This document shows positions 29,338 to 37,869 of a stretch of DNA of 64,000 nt, in pieces (the first letter of the stretch is position 1; each line of letters starts with the position of its first letter). The notes below the pieces were generated by a model. It had not been told where the DNA came from. It ran no database searches and worked only from the letters and a program-made list of their open reading frames with translations. A program made the position numbers and the translations under genes. This DNA is from Bacillota bacterium (lineage in GTDB: Bacteria; Bacillota; Clostridia; Christensenellales; CAG-138): the NCBI GenBank assembly GCA_023459335.1, contig JAEWUO010000020.1, positions 124,001 through 188,000 on the forward strand, in the 5' to 3' direction.

Positions 29338-30545
29338 AATTCGCGGTAATCCTCGGAGACGGAATGGCCGACTGGCCGGTCGACGAGCTCGGTGGCAAAA
29401 CGCCGCTCGACGTCGCCGTGCATCCGGCGATGGACAAGCTTGCACAAAACGGCGAATTCGGGCTCGTGAAAACGGTCCCTGACGGCATGACGCCCGGCAG
29501 CGATACGGCGAACCTTTCCGTGTTCGGTTACGATCCGAAACGGTATTATTCCGGCCGCTCCCCGCTGGAAGCCGCGAGTCTCGGCATACCGCTCACCGAA
29601 ACCGACGTGACGTACCGCTGCAACCTCGTGACGCTGTCCGCAGAGACCGATTTGTCCGAAACGACGATGATCGACTACAGCGCGGGGGAGATTTCAACCG
29701 GGGAAGCAAGCGAACTGATTCAATTTCTCGACGGGCGGCTGGGCGGCGAAGGCGTGCGTCTCTATCACGGATTTTCTTATCGGCATTGCCTTGTGCTCAA
29801 CCATGCGGAAACCGGCGCTATACTGACTCCGCCGCACGATTTTTCGGGAAAGCCGGTCGCAGGCAGGCTGCCTGCGGGAACAAACTCGCCGCTGCTGATG
29901 CGATGGATGCGCGCGGCTTACGAGCTGTTGAAAGACCATCCCGTGAACAGGGCGCGCGTTGCGGCGGGCAAAAACCCCGCCAATGCGATCTGGTTCTGGG
30001 GCGAAGGCAGAAAACCCGCCCTGACGACGTTTTTTGAAAAAACAGGGCTGAAAGGCGCGGTGATCTCCGCGGTCGATCTGATTCAGGGAATCGGCCGCTG
30101 CGCGCAGATGGAGGTCGTTAAAGTCTCGGGAGCGACCGGCACATACGAAACAAACTTCGCGGCGAAAGCGGCCGCCGCAATCGACGTGCTTTCGCGCGGG
30201 GCAGACTTTGTGTACGTTCATATCGAGGCGGCGGACGAATGCGGCCATCACGGGCAGCTGAACGAAAAAATCTACTCGATCGAACAGATCGACCAAAAGA
30301 TTCTCAAGCCGATCTGGGACTATCTGGAACGCTGCGGCGAGGATTACGCGATCCTCGTGCTGCCGGATCATCCCACGCCGATGAAGATCCGTACGCATAC
30401 GTCAGACCCGGTGCCGTTTGCGCTCTACCGAAAAGGCAACGCGGCCGGGCGGGGGATTCGTTATACGGAGAACGACGCGAAGTCGACAGGGATATTTATA
30501 CAGGAAGGATATCGACTGATCGACCGCATGAAAAACGGCGCGTGA
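29334..30545 (+). CDS. ApgM-type cofactor-independent phosphoglycerate mutase family (proposed homoserine kinase)
   Basis: This 403-residue alkaline-phosphatase superfamily protein begins KFAVILGDGMADWPVDELGG, has the catalytic serine region TPGSDTANLSVFGYDP, YYSGRSPLEAASLGI, and metal-binding HIEAADECGHHG and DHPTP. Archaeal members are 2,3-bisphosphoglycerate-independent mutases. A bacterial subgroup has been proposed as an alternative homoserine kinase in genomes lacking ThrB. Which applies here depends on whether gpmI and thrB exist elsewhere. The start at 29334 overlaps the previous stop; the frame extends upstream to 29298 but inside that gene. Confidence 0.85.
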   Translation: MKFAVILGDGMADWPVDELGGKTPLDVAVHPAMDKLAQNGEFGLVKTVPDGMTPGSDTANLSVFGYDPKRYYSGRSPLEAASLGIPLTETDVTYRCNLVTLSAETDLSETTMIDYSAGEISTGEASELIQFLDGRLGGEGVRLYHGFSYRHCLVLNHAETGAILTPPHDFSGKPVAGRLPAGTNSPLLMRWMRAAYELLKDHPVNRARVAAGKNPANAIWFWGEGRKPALTTFFEKTGLKGAVISAVDLIQGIGRCAQMEVVKVSGATGTYETNFAAKAAAAIDVLSRGADFVYVHIEAADECGHHGQLNEKIYSIEQIDQKILKPIWDYLERCGEDYAILVLPDHPTPMKIRTHTSDPVPFALYRKGNAAGRGIRYTENDAKSTGIFIQEGYRLIDRMKNGA

Positions 30546-30602
30546 TATCATTCGCTTCGATTCTATGCGAAAGCGAACCGTTGGTAACGCCATAGAAAGG
30601 GC

Positions 30603-30631
30603 TTGCAAATATGAGCGCATTCGTGTATGAT
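30603..30631 (+). promoter_or_regulatory. Promoter of tRNA-Ser
   Basis: TTGCAA (30603-30608), 17 bp and TATGAT (30626-30631) precede the mature tRNA 5' end by 25 bp. Confidence 0.6.
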
Positions 30632-30656
30632 ACACAATGCGTCTAGGAAAAGCTTT

Positions 30657-30748
30657 GGAGAGATGGCTGAGCTGGTCGAAGGCGCACGACTGGAAATCGT
30701 GTTTACCCCTTAAAGGTAACGTGGGTTCGAATCCCACTCTCTCCGCCA
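30657..30748 (+). tRNA. tRNA-Ser (anticodon GGA), CCA encoded
   Basis: The acceptor arms GGAGAGA/TCTCTCC pair fully, followed by discriminator G and an encoded CCA. The anticodon loop CTGGAAA carries GGA, reading UCC/UCU serine codons. A long variable arm and the T-arm GTGGGTTCGAATCCCAC confirm a class II serine tRNA. Confidence 0.97.
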
Positions 30749-30749
30749 A

Positions 30750-30776
30750 AAAGTCCCCAGTTTGGGGGCTTTTTTC
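30750..30776 (+). terminator. Terminator after tRNA-Ser
   Basis: AGTCCCC/GGGGGCT around an AGTTT loop is followed by TTTTTTC, right after the CCA end. Confidence 0.8.
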
Positions 30777-30859
30777 TTTTCTATTATCATGCGCAAATTA
30801 TCTTATAATTTGCAAGTCTTGAAGTTGCTGCTGTTTTGATACTATTTGGATAGTGAGAA

Positions 30860-31348
30860 TCAGGGAAATCGCCCCATACGGAAGCGTACGGATATCAGCT
30901 GATCCATGCCCTGTTACTGCGTGAAGGCTGGAAAATCAATCGAAAACGGATCTGTAGTCTGTACAGACAGGAAGGTTTGAACCCGAGAAAGCCGTCAAGT
31001 CGCAAGAAAATCAACGTTGAAAATACTCCTGAAAAGGGATTGGCGTCTGCGATTAACAAATGCAGGTGTATGGACTTCGTATCCGATCAATTGTACAATA
31101 GGAAGCGGTTCATGGCGCTGACGATGCCGGACACGTTCAGCCGTGAGAGGTTGGCCATCTGCGCGGAAAAATCGATCAAGGACGAGCAGGTCTGCGACAA
31201 GCCGAAAAAACAACGGCAGCCCGCATGCTGCCTCAGCGGATCAAGGCCGACAACGGTTCTGAGTTTAGCTTACGGGGCTGGACGCGTGGGCGTACTTCAA
31301 CAAGGTCAAGCTGAACTGCTCCCGGCCCGGTCAGCGATTGATTCACGG
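30860..31348 (+). pseudogene. IS3-family transposase (orfB) remnant
   Basis: Fragments of an IS3-type DDE transposase are scattered over at least three frames: EIAPYG (about 30865), YGYQLIHALLLREGWKINRK and CRCMDFVSDQLYNRKRFMAL with DTFSRERLAI (frame from 30887 to about 31200), then RIKADNGSEF, then LDAWAYFNKVKLNCSRPGQR to about 31345. These match the HTH linker, first D motif (MDFVSDQ) and second D motif (DNGSEF) of the family. The final E region, the 3' end and orfA are missing, and no terminal inverted repeats are seen. It lies 110 bp after tRNA-Ser. Confidence 0.8.
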
Positions 31349-31413
31349 AATTATTTGCCAATTTATTGAAATATCAGTACAATCAAGTGAATTGTGGAAT
31401 GAAGGGTTATCCT

Positions 31414-32832
31414 ATGCTGCGCATTCAAAAAAACAAGCCAGATCGTATTTTCATTCTTCTATCCCTGCTTCTGTGCATGGCACTGCTGCTTTCTTCGCTG
31501 TTATTTTGGGATCGTCTGATGATCTATACCGACGATTCGTCGGCCAATATCAACATGGATATCACACGCGAGGTAGTGTATCCGCTCTTCCTCGCCATGA
31601 TGCGTTCGATTTTCGGTTCACAGGGGTACCTGATCCCGACCCTGATACTGCAAAACATTCTCGCCGGATTTGGGGTTTGGTTTTTCTGTATCTATTTGTA
31701 TAATACGTTTCGCCTCCCAAAGTTCCTGACGTTGATGATCATGGGCGGCTGCGACCTGGTACTTCTTTTTATTGGCAGGACATTGTGCTACGTCAGCGCC
31801 ATACAAACTGAAGCGCTCGCTGTTCCGCTCTTCTTCCTGCTGATGCGGTATCTCCTGGAATCTGCAGCGGAACTGCGGTTTCGGCCGCTGATTCCCGCCG
31901 CGATTTTGACTTGCATCGGCGTGCTGCTGCGTGCACAGTTTCTCATGTTCGTCGTGCTTTTTTCACTCGTTGCCGGATATGTTGCCATCTCCCAAAAAAC
32001 GTTTCGGAAAGCATTCCTACCCATCCTGGCAAGCGTCGCCGTCATACTCGCGCTGACACGTATCCTAACCATGACATACCATTACTTCGCAAACGGCGTG
32101 TTTACCACTACGCCGTTTGGCAACCGACATATCGCCACGCGGATGCTGTATGTTTCAGACATGGAGGATGCAGATCTATTTCAAAATGACCCTGCGCTGC
32201 AAAACGTCTTCATTCTGGCAGAAGAAGAGATGTTTGCACTGGGCCGTAATTATTCCGCGGTCTCAAATGCGGACGTTCTGACGCAGTATGAGCATTTGGA
32301 AGCGAATTTTGACGCTGTCTTATTCTACTCAATGCAGCCTGTTCTCGTGGAGGAACTGTTTCCCGACTTCTTCACCTCCACCGATCCTGCTATATGGGTC
32401 ACATTCGACGCGAAAGCCGGTGAGTTCATCCGTCCGCTGCTTGCGGACAACGCTGCCAAATATCTGCAAACAGTCCTAAACGCCCTTATCGTCGGTGTAG
32501 TCCGCTGCAATTCGTTCTACTCGCTGCGCTTGAGCCGCTCAATCAATCTCTGCTCCGTTTTCTTCTCCCTCGGTATGTACGCCACATCCGTGAGTCTTGC
32601 TATATATGCCATCAAAAAGCGCCGCGCGTCGGGTATCTGTATGGCAACCGTCCTGATTATGATTTTGGGCCTTGCCGCCGTACCCTCGCTGTCGCTGTTC
32701 CCGTCCACACGCTACATGTTCTATGCCATCGGCCCGTTCTATGCCATCCTGGCCATTCTCGCGTATGAATGGGTTTGTGATCGCGTAGCCCGCGTCCGAT
32801 CTAAGCGGCAACCGAACGGCCTGATCATGTGA
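31414..32832 (+). CDS. Multi-pass membrane protein, probable GT-C-type glycosyltransferase
   Basis: About 472 residues with roughly ten hydrophobic segments: one near residue 12-32, then a dense set from 75 to 215, and more at 375-460. A short loop after the first helix contains acidic residues (YTDDSSANINMD), the place where GT-C enzymes carry their catalytic acidic motif. A soluble stretch lies around residues 230-340. I do not recognise a specific family. The ATG at 31414 follows GAAGGGTTATCCT; upstream ATGs at 31366 and 31399 lack a good site. It sits in the accessory segment between the IS3 remnant and the tRNA fragment. Confidence 0.65.
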   Translation: MLRIQKNKPDRIFILLSLLLCMALLLSSLLFWDRLMIYTDDSSANINMDITREVVYPLFLAMMRSIFGSQGYLIPTLILQNILAGFGVWFFCIYLYNTFRLPKFLTLMIMGGCDLVLLFIGRTLCYVSAIQTEALAVPLFFLLMRYLLESAAELRFRPLIPAAILTCIGVLLRAQFLMFVVLFSLVAGYVAISQKTFRKAFLPILASVAVILALTRILTMTYHYFANGVFTTTPFGNRHIATRMLYVSDMEDADLFQNDPALQNVFILAEEEMFALGRNYSAVSNADVLTQYEHLEANFDAVLFYSMQPVLVEELFPDFFTSTDPAIWVTFDAKAGEFIRPLLADNAAKYLQTVLNALIVGVVRCNSFYSLRLSRSINLCSVFFSLGMYATSVSLAIYAIKKRRASGICMATVLIMILGLAAVPSLSLFPSTRYMFYAIGPFYAILAILAYEWVCDRVARVRSKRQPNGLIM

Positions 32833-33008
32833 ACGCGAATTGCACGCTACCTGATTCCGGTACAGGGCGCCGTCAACCCGCTAAATCAACGATTCGTCAA
32901 GCAAGGAGTCAATTAGGGAACCACTTGCTAACACCGGGTAGGTTTTTATAGAATCGCAGTGAAATACGCGAGCGACTGACATAGTATCTCTTAGGTTCGT
33001 GTTAAAGA

Positions 33009-33040
33009 TAACGTGGGTTCGAATCCCACCTTCTCCGCCA
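33009..33040 (+). pseudogene. 3' fragment of a second tRNA-Ser gene
   Basis: The T-arm ACGTGGGTTCGAATCCCAC is identical to that of the tRNA-Ser at 30657, but the acceptor arm reads CTTCTCC plus GCCA instead of TCTCTCC. It therefore derives from a different serine isoacceptor (5' partner would be GGAGAAG). No 5' half is present upstream. It is directly followed by a terminator, as an intact tRNA gene would be. The gap 32833-33209 contains nothing else but this fragment, its terminator and a promoter. Confidence 0.8.
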
Positions 33041-33043
33041 CAA

Positions 33044-33075
33044 ACAAGAGGGAGCGCTTGATGCCCTCTTGTTTT
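33044..33075 (+). terminator. Terminator after the tRNA-Ser fragment
   Basis: A perfect 9-bp stem ACAAGAGGG/CCCTCTTGT with an 11-nt loop is followed by TTTC. Confidence 0.75.
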
Positions 33076-33128
33076 CACATTAAGTTAGAGGGATTCGAGA
33101 GACGGGTATCCTTCGTTGCGCCGTCAAC

Positions 33129-33158
33129 TTGTCTTATATGTTTTTGTAGTGTTATAAT
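33129..33158 (+). promoter_or_regulatory. Promoter for the 33.2-kb membrane protein gene
   Basis: TTGTCT (33129-33134), 18 bp and TATAAT (33153-33158) lie about 50 bp before the start codon. Confidence 0.5.
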
Positions 33159-33209
33159 TGCTTGAAATTATTTCTGTTCCATAATAAAAAATCTCGCAGG
33201 TGAGGTTTC

Positions 33210-34889
33210 ATGAAAACGCATAAAAGAGCGATCAGAGCGGCCGAATGTCCGGATCGTAACGAATCTGAAAAAACGAAGATACCGCTGTCCGCGTCAATTG
33301 ACAACGAGTGCGCCGGACGGAATATAAAATCAAATAGAAAACGAACCCTCCTTGCAATCATCATTACAATGCTGATATTCATTGCGGTCACACGCCTGCT
33401 TTCATTAAGCCACGGATTGCGGCTTCACCCTGACGAATTGGTGTTCTTCAGCTCTGCGAGCAGTTTGTTTCTAAACAGCCCTTATCACGCATTTAAAGCG
33501 TACCCGGAAGGTGCATTTTTCATGCAGATGCCCTTTCAGATGGTTCGGCAATTCGCATTGCTTCTCATACACTTTGGAGGCAATACGCAGATAAGCGGCG
33601 CGCACCTGACGGGAAGGCTTGCTTCCGTTTTCTATTTTTCATTGGGCGCCGTGCTCGGCTGCACGTTTCTTAATATCATACAAAAGAAAAAGCTGCCGAT
33701 CCTTCTATATGCGATTACTATCGTATTTTCTCTTTTCCAAATTGAGCAATCCAGATATGCAACAGGCGAAGCGCCTTCGTTTTTTCTGATGATGGCAATG
33801 CTGAATCTGCTTGCGTTATCTCTGCGATCCAATAAAACAAGCCTCCTGCTAGCGGCTGCATTTGTGGCAGGCGCGTTAGGAGGCGTCAAGTACCCGCAGA
33901 TTTATTTTATACTTCTTCCCATCGGCGCCGCGTTCATGATTCAGCGTTCCGCTAAAAAAACACTTATCTTCCATATCTTGCTTATACTGGCCTGTTCGAC
34001 CGCCGGATTTATCTGTTTATCGCCGTCCGTTTTAAAACCGGGTTTTTTATGGGATGCTGTGTTTCGAGAAACGGGAGCCTATCTAGATCATCCGAATATT
34101 GTAGCTGCCGGAACGCCGTTGGGGCACCTGACAAGCTTATCGTTGTTTCACTTTCTGTATGCGGATGTTCCTTTTGCCCCCATCTTCGCGATTGCAGGTA
34201 TGGTTTTTTTATTCAAAAACAACGAGAGGTCGAATTTCAGGACGTTTTTCTCGCTCATCGTTCCAATCGTACTGCTTGGCTTTTTCATATATAACCTGTT
34301 CATTCAAGCGCTGTATTTCAGGACATATTATATCTATTTCTGCGTTTGTATGATCTATGCAGCCATCGGCATGTCCGAGCTGTTTGCACGAAAACGCATC
34401 AAACAGCTCATTCTTGCGTTGCTGTGTATTATGATCGTCAGAGGAGGATTTTTCACTTATTTGTTAAGTCAGCCTCAAAAGGATGCCGTCGCACCTTTGT
34501 ATACGCATGAAAAGTGGTCGGATCGCGCTGCCGTTACCGTCACCGGTACAGGGTTTACCGAAGGAGATATTCCAGGTCAGGCAACGCAAATCAGCATGTA
34601 TGATGCGTTTCTTTCCTTAACGCCTTCTTTGAATGCCGGCGAATTTCAAATGATTGGCGGGTATCAGTTCGGCATCGCAAGAAATAGAATTTTTGAAATG
34701 AAAAACGCCGACGTTATAAGCGCGACAAACGGATGGGATTCTTTCCGAGAGGAAAACGATCCATATCTCTTCTATAAACTATATCCCGATTATTACTACG
34801 ATCTGTTCGGTTTCTGGCTGGAAGGCAATATGGAAACATATTATGAGTTTCCGAGCGTTTACTATTATTATAAGCCTTCCGCCGACTGA
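33210..34889 (+). CDS. Multi-pass membrane protein, probable GT-C glycosyltransferase (PMT/ArnT-like)
   Basis: This 559-residue protein has a charged N-terminal tail (about 48 residues), a first helix, then RLHPDELVFFSS, the acidic HPDE motif in the first extracytoplasmic loop that is characteristic of PMT/ArnT GT-C transferases using polyprenyl-phosphate sugars. About ten further hydrophobic segments follow up to residue 415, then a soluble C-terminal part rich in tyrosine (YYYDLFGFWLEGNMETYYEF). CAGGTGAGGTTTC precedes the ATG. The gene is more AT-rich than its neighbours, consistent with acquisition. The acceptor is unknown. Confidence 0.72.
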   Translation: MKTHKRAIRAAECPDRNESEKTKIPLSASIDNECAGRNIKSNRKRTLLAIIITMLIFIAVTRLLSLSHGLRLHPDELVFFSSASSLFLNSPYHAFKAYPEGAFFMQMPFQMVRQFALLLIHFGGNTQISGAHLTGRLASVFYFSLGAVLGCTFLNIIQKKKLPILLYAITIVFSLFQIEQSRYATGEAPSFFLMMAMLNLLALSLRSNKTSLLLAAAFVAGALGGVKYPQIYFILLPIGAAFMIQRSAKKTLIFHILLILACSTAGFICLSPSVLKPGFLWDAVFRETGAYLDHPNIVAAGTPLGHLTSLSLFHFLYADVPFAPIFAIAGMVFLFKNNERSNFRTFFSLIVPIVLLGFFIYNLFIQALYFRTYYIYFCVCMIYAAIGMSELFARKRIKQLILALLCIMIVRGGFFTYLLSQPQKDAVAPLYTHEKWSDRAAVTVTGTGFTEGDIPGQATQISMYDAFLSLTPSLNAGEFQMIGGYQFGIARNRIFEMKNADVISATNGWDSFREENDPYLFYKLYPDYYYDLFGFWLEGNMETYYEFPSVYYYYKPSAD

Positions 34890-35013
34890 GCCGTCCTATT
34901 GAAATGTTAATCAAAACGATTGTGTATCGTTCATTTTAAATCGTTCTAGCTGGCGCTCTCTGAGGTATAATCGAGTAACATATTTAAAAAGGCAACGAAT
35001 CCTTTCAGGAAAT

Positions 35014-36684
35014 TTACGGCATCTGAAATACCGCCATAAACTCCGAGCCGAACGCGCGGAGCGATACCGTTTTGGTCAATCCGTCCAAATAAACTTGCGT
35101 ACCATACATCGGCAGCCATGTCTGGCGCGGTTCCAGCGTTTTGTCGGTACAGAGCTGCAGTCCGCGCGGGTTGACCATCACGTAATCCGCGCCGCGCGCG
35201 ATCTGATAGTACCCGACAAAAATCAGACGCATTCTGCTCCGGTATGAAGCGGGCAGGATATGATACGCCTTATCCAGCCCGTCCCCCGTATACCAGTCGG
35301 TAGAAGTAACGGAGATCTGTTCCGGCGAATCGACTGTGTCGATCAGCTTCATCAGCGCCTGCGCCTGAGAAACGTTCCAGTAATCAAGATCGTATCGCGC
35401 TCCGGGATCGACGCCCGCAAGTTTGCTGAAATATACGAATTGGAATGGGTGGCTCAGAACAACGATCAGCAGCATCGCGAGAATCTGCGCCGATGCGGCG
35501 CCGATGGATACGCATTTCCATCTGCCTTTCAGCCAGTCGGTCAGAAACTGGAGCCCATAAACAGCCAGCAGCAGGAGCAGACCGTAAAGGAAATAGAAAT
35601 GTCGCCAGCTGTCGTAAAGGATCGGGCGGCTGACCATCGCGAAACAGAGAAACACCCAGACGCAGGCGATACAGATCAGATAATATTTATGCGCGCCCGA
35701 GAAGAGTTCCTTCGCTTTAAACCGAAAGGCGTTCACCAGCGCGGTTACATTTCCAAAGAGCATCAACGCGACGATCAACGGCGGCGTAGTGATGGCAATC
35801 ATCACAGGGATGTAGTGCCACGGCACGGGTCGGCATGCCTTGCCCATATAAAAGACGAAACCCGGCCAGTCGGAGAAATTTGACGAGCGCGCGAACACAT
35901 ATTCGATGAAACGGATTGGATCAGCCCATGCGCCGGGCGTCAGCGCAAGATAGAATAGTACGAACGATACGGCAGCAAGCAGACCGAGCAGGAGTCTCTT
36001 CACGCTCCACTCTTTTTTCACCGAAATGGTAACAAGGTATAAAAGCCCGCATAGGCCGAAGAAGAATAAACCGGAAACTCGCATGTTCGCCGCGAGCGCG
36101 CCGAAGAGCGCGAATGTCAGCGCGGAACCGACGCGGGTGCGCTCGATGAAACGAATGCAGAACCAAAGGCAGAGGAGCACCATGACCATTGCCATGACGT
36201 CTTTGTTGTTATAGTGCGATTCCGCAAAGAAACGCGGGCTCAGGTAGAGGAACAGACTCGCAATCACGCCGTATCCCCAGCGTTTGGTCAGAAACTTGGC
36301 GATGCAGTAGATTGAGAAAACGCCTGCCATGAAGATCAGGAACGTATATCCGTGCCAGAGCAGCATGAGCGTACGCGCGCCGTCCTCGCCATACGAGAAG
36401 AACAAAGCGGGCGCGAACGGGTAGTAGACAGACTGGCCGTGGTCGATATCCACGTTTTCGGACGCATCCGGGAATTCGATCCCTGTTGAAGACTGCGCGG
36501 GTTTATTTTCTGCGCCGAGAAACAATCCTGCGTATTCGCGGACATTCGAACCAAGCGTTCGGATCTCGGTCAATTCGTCCCACGGCATGCCGTAATCCGG
36601 AGTAACAAACAGGCCGGCGGCTGTCATGACGAGAAAAAGAATCGCGACGATCCAGCGGCGGTATCGATTGATCCAGTTCAGCAT
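35014..36684 (-). CDS. Multi-pass membrane protein, probable GT-C glycosyltransferase
   Basis: About 556 residues: a short cytoplasmic N-terminus, a first helix, then DYGMPWDELTEIRTLG, whose acidic DE pair in the first outer loop fits a GT-C active site. Further helices run to about residue 415, with AESHYNNKDVMAMVMVLL resembling the second GT-C loop. A C-terminal soluble domain follows (residues 415-556). The start at 36684 is supported by CGGGAGATAACGAT; the frame extends upstream to 36726 without a better site. It is convergent with the 33.2-kb gene. Substrate unknown; cell-wall or lipid glycosylation is plausible. Confidence 0.72.
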   Translation of the reverse strand: MLNWINRYRRWIVAILFLVMTAAGLFVTPDYGMPWDELTEIRTLGSNVREYAGLFLGAENKPAQSSTGIEFPDASENVDIDHGQSVYYPFAPALFFSYGEDGARTLMLLWHGYTFLIFMAGVFSIYCIAKFLTKRWGYGVIASLFLYLSPRFFAESHYNNKDVMAMVMVLLCLWFCIRFIERTRVGSALTFALFGALAANMRVSGLFFFGLCGLLYLVTISVKKEWSVKRLLLGLLAAVSFVLFYLALTPGAWADPIRFIEYVFARSSNFSDWPGFVFYMGKACRPVPWHYIPVMIAITTPPLIVALMLFGNVTALVNAFRFKAKELFSGAHKYYLICIACVWVFLCFAMVSRPILYDSWRHFYFLYGLLLLLAVYGLQFLTDWLKGRWKCVSIGAASAQILAMLLIVVLSHPFQFVYFSKLAGVDPGARYDLDYWNVSQAQALMKLIDTVDSPEQISVTSTDWYTGDGLDKAYHILPASYRSRMRLIFVGYYQIARGADYVMVNPRGLQLCTDKTLEPRQTWLPMYGTQVYLDGLTKTVSLRAFGSEFMAVFQMP

Positions 36685-36727
36685 ATCGTTATCTCCCGTT
36701 TGTGTAGGATGAAATGTGTTGACCATT

Positions 36728-36755
36728 ACTTTATCGGATTTTATTGTTTTGTCAA
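36728..36755 (-). promoter_or_regulatory. Promoter of the 35.0-36.7 kb membrane protein gene
   Basis: On the minus strand TTGACA (36750-36755), 16 bp and TAAAGT (36728-36733) lie about 44 bp before the start codon. Confidence 0.5.
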
Positions 36756-36871
36756 CGGTACAATCATATATTAGCCAAAAACAACAAGAATATGTTTGTT
36801 GTCGTTCTAAAAATAAAACATAGAAAAGAAAATTTGTTGATTTAACTCATTTTTTACTGCTGTTCATTCTG

Positions 36872-36899
36872 TTGCGATTGTGTATAGTAATAGTATAAC
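36872..36899 (+). promoter_or_regulatory. Promoter of the Pro/Thr-rich membrane protein gene
   Basis: TTGCGA (36872-36877), 16 bp and TATAAC (36894-36899) lie about 32 bp before the ATG at 36931. Confidence 0.45.
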
Positions 36900-36930
36900 G
36901 CGTAAACGGCAACAAACAGGAGGGAACCGA

Positions 36931-37587
36931 ATGAAAATCGGGTATCGGATCTTATTCTGGATTTTATCCGTCGTTTTTTTGTTTCTCGCGTTTGCGTTTA
37001 TCTTCTCAAACCTTTTATCCGGCGCGCTGATGCTCGCCGCTGCGGTGATTGTCAATCCGCTGTTTATCAAGGGCGTACATTTGAAAAAGGGCTTGACCGC
37101 GTTGTTGGTCATCGGCTTTTTTCTCGCGTCGGTCGCGGTGCTGCCCGGCGAAAAAGGAGAGTCACAGACGCGCACGGCGGTGGGAAGCGGGCAAGCGACA
37201 CAAAAAGCCGGAGACGATTTACTGTCGGAGAAAACTTCGCGCTCCGGTCTTTCATCGGATCTGACGGTGACCGGATCGCTTGCATCCGTCGCGAAATCGG
37301 AGGTTCCATCTGCTGAGGAAAATACCCCTACGCCGACATTGACCATAACGCCGTCTCCGGCGCTTGTGTCGACGCCCGCGCCGACTGACACACCTGCTCC
37401 GACGCCCACGCCGACTGCTAAAGCGACTACGACGCCTATACCGACTGAGAAACCGACTCCGTCGCCCACAGCGATTGCCAAAACGACTCCGACGCCTATA
37501 CCGACCGTGAAACCGACTTCGTCGCCTGCGCCCGCGGCGGCACGCTCCCGCGCGCAGGTATCGAAATCATCGATTATACCGACGTGA
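36931..37587 (+). CDS. N-terminal part of a membrane-anchored Pro/Thr-rich protein (probably frameshifted)
   Basis: The 218-residue product has two hydrophobic helices (about 5-25 and 30-65), a serine-rich stretch and a long Pro/Thr linker with PTPTPT-type spacing from about residue 130. After the linker the frame runs into RSRAQVSKSSIIPT and stops. The -1 frame instead continues as GIEIIDYTDVIGRGEYASIK into the downstream 82-residue frame. A single membrane-anchored protein with a C-terminal folded domain is therefore likely to have been split by one indel near 37530-37570. CAGGAGGGAACCGA precedes the ATG. Function unknown. Confidence 0.6.
   Translation: MKIGYRILFWILSVVFLFLAFAFIFSNLLSGALMLAAAVIVNPLFIKGVHLKKGLTALLVIGFFLASVAVLPGEKGESQTRTAVGSGQATQKAGDDLLSEKTSRSGLSSDLTVTGSLASVAKSEVPSAEENTPTPTLTITPSPALVSTPAPTDTPAPTPTPTAKATTTPIPTEKPTPSPTAIAKTTPTPIPTVKPTSSPAPAAARSRAQVSKSSIIPT
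37381..37530 (+). repeat. 60-bp tandem repeat (2.5 copies) encoding the Pro/Thr linker
   Basis: Units starting at 37381, 37441 and 37501 (partial) align without gaps, for example CCGACTGAGAAACCGACTCC and the shared GACGCCTATA at each unit end. Each unit encodes 20 residues. Slippage in this repeat region is a plausible cause of the nearby frame break. Confidence 0.8.
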
Positions 37588-37832
37588 TCGGAAGGGGAGA
37601 GTATGCGTCGATAAAGATCAAAGGGGAACCGAATACAGTTTATGATTGCAGCGTAGAATATAAATCCGGAATGTCAACGGCGGACGGCCTTGGGCAGGAA
37701 CGATCCGACGCGCAGGGATACGCTTCGTGGACATGGAAAGTAGGTACAAGAACATCCATCGATTATCGCCCTGCGATCTATGTGGAAGGCGGCGGCGATT
37801 CGGTCAGCGTAACGTTCCGCGTTACAGAATAA
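37584..37832 (+). CDS. C-terminal domain fragment of the preceding protein
   Basis: The 82-residue frame opens at a GTG (37584) that overlaps the upstream stop, but has no ribosome-binding site. Its sequence (RGEYASIKIKGEPNTVYDCS, then YASWTWKVGTRTSIDYRPA and a final SVSVTFRVTE) looks like a beta-sandwich, Ig-like surface domain. The same frame is open upstream as EIIDYTDVIGRGEY, which reads as a natural continuation from the Pro/Thr linker. I treat it as the detached C-terminus of the 36931 gene rather than an independent protein. Confidence 0.55.
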   Translation: MIGRGEYASIKIKGEPNTVYDCSVEYKSGMSTADGLGQERSDAQGYASWTWKVGTRTSIDYRPAIYVEGGGDSVSVTFRVTE

Positions 37833-37834
37833 AG

Positions 37835-37851
37835 CGCCGCGCGATGCGGCG
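37835..37851 (-). terminator. Hairpin in the convergent gap, possible terminator
   Basis: CGCCGC/GCGGCG with a 5-nt loop lies between two convergent genes. On the minus strand it is followed by CTTTATT, a weak T-tract. Confidence 0.4.
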
Positions 37852-37869
37852 AAACGTTAGAAACAGTAA

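Noticed and set aside
30402..30749. Minus-strand frame beginning MAERVGFEPTLPLRGKHDF
   Set aside because: This is the well-known spurious translation of the antisense of a tRNA-Ser gene.
30860..31348. An intact insertion sequence
   Set aside because: The transposase fragments need several frame changes, the ends are missing and no terminal inverted repeats or target duplications were seen.
32881..33078. Minus-strand frame containing GGEGGIRTHV
   Set aside because: Another spurious antisense translation, of the tRNA-Ser 3' fragment and its terminator.
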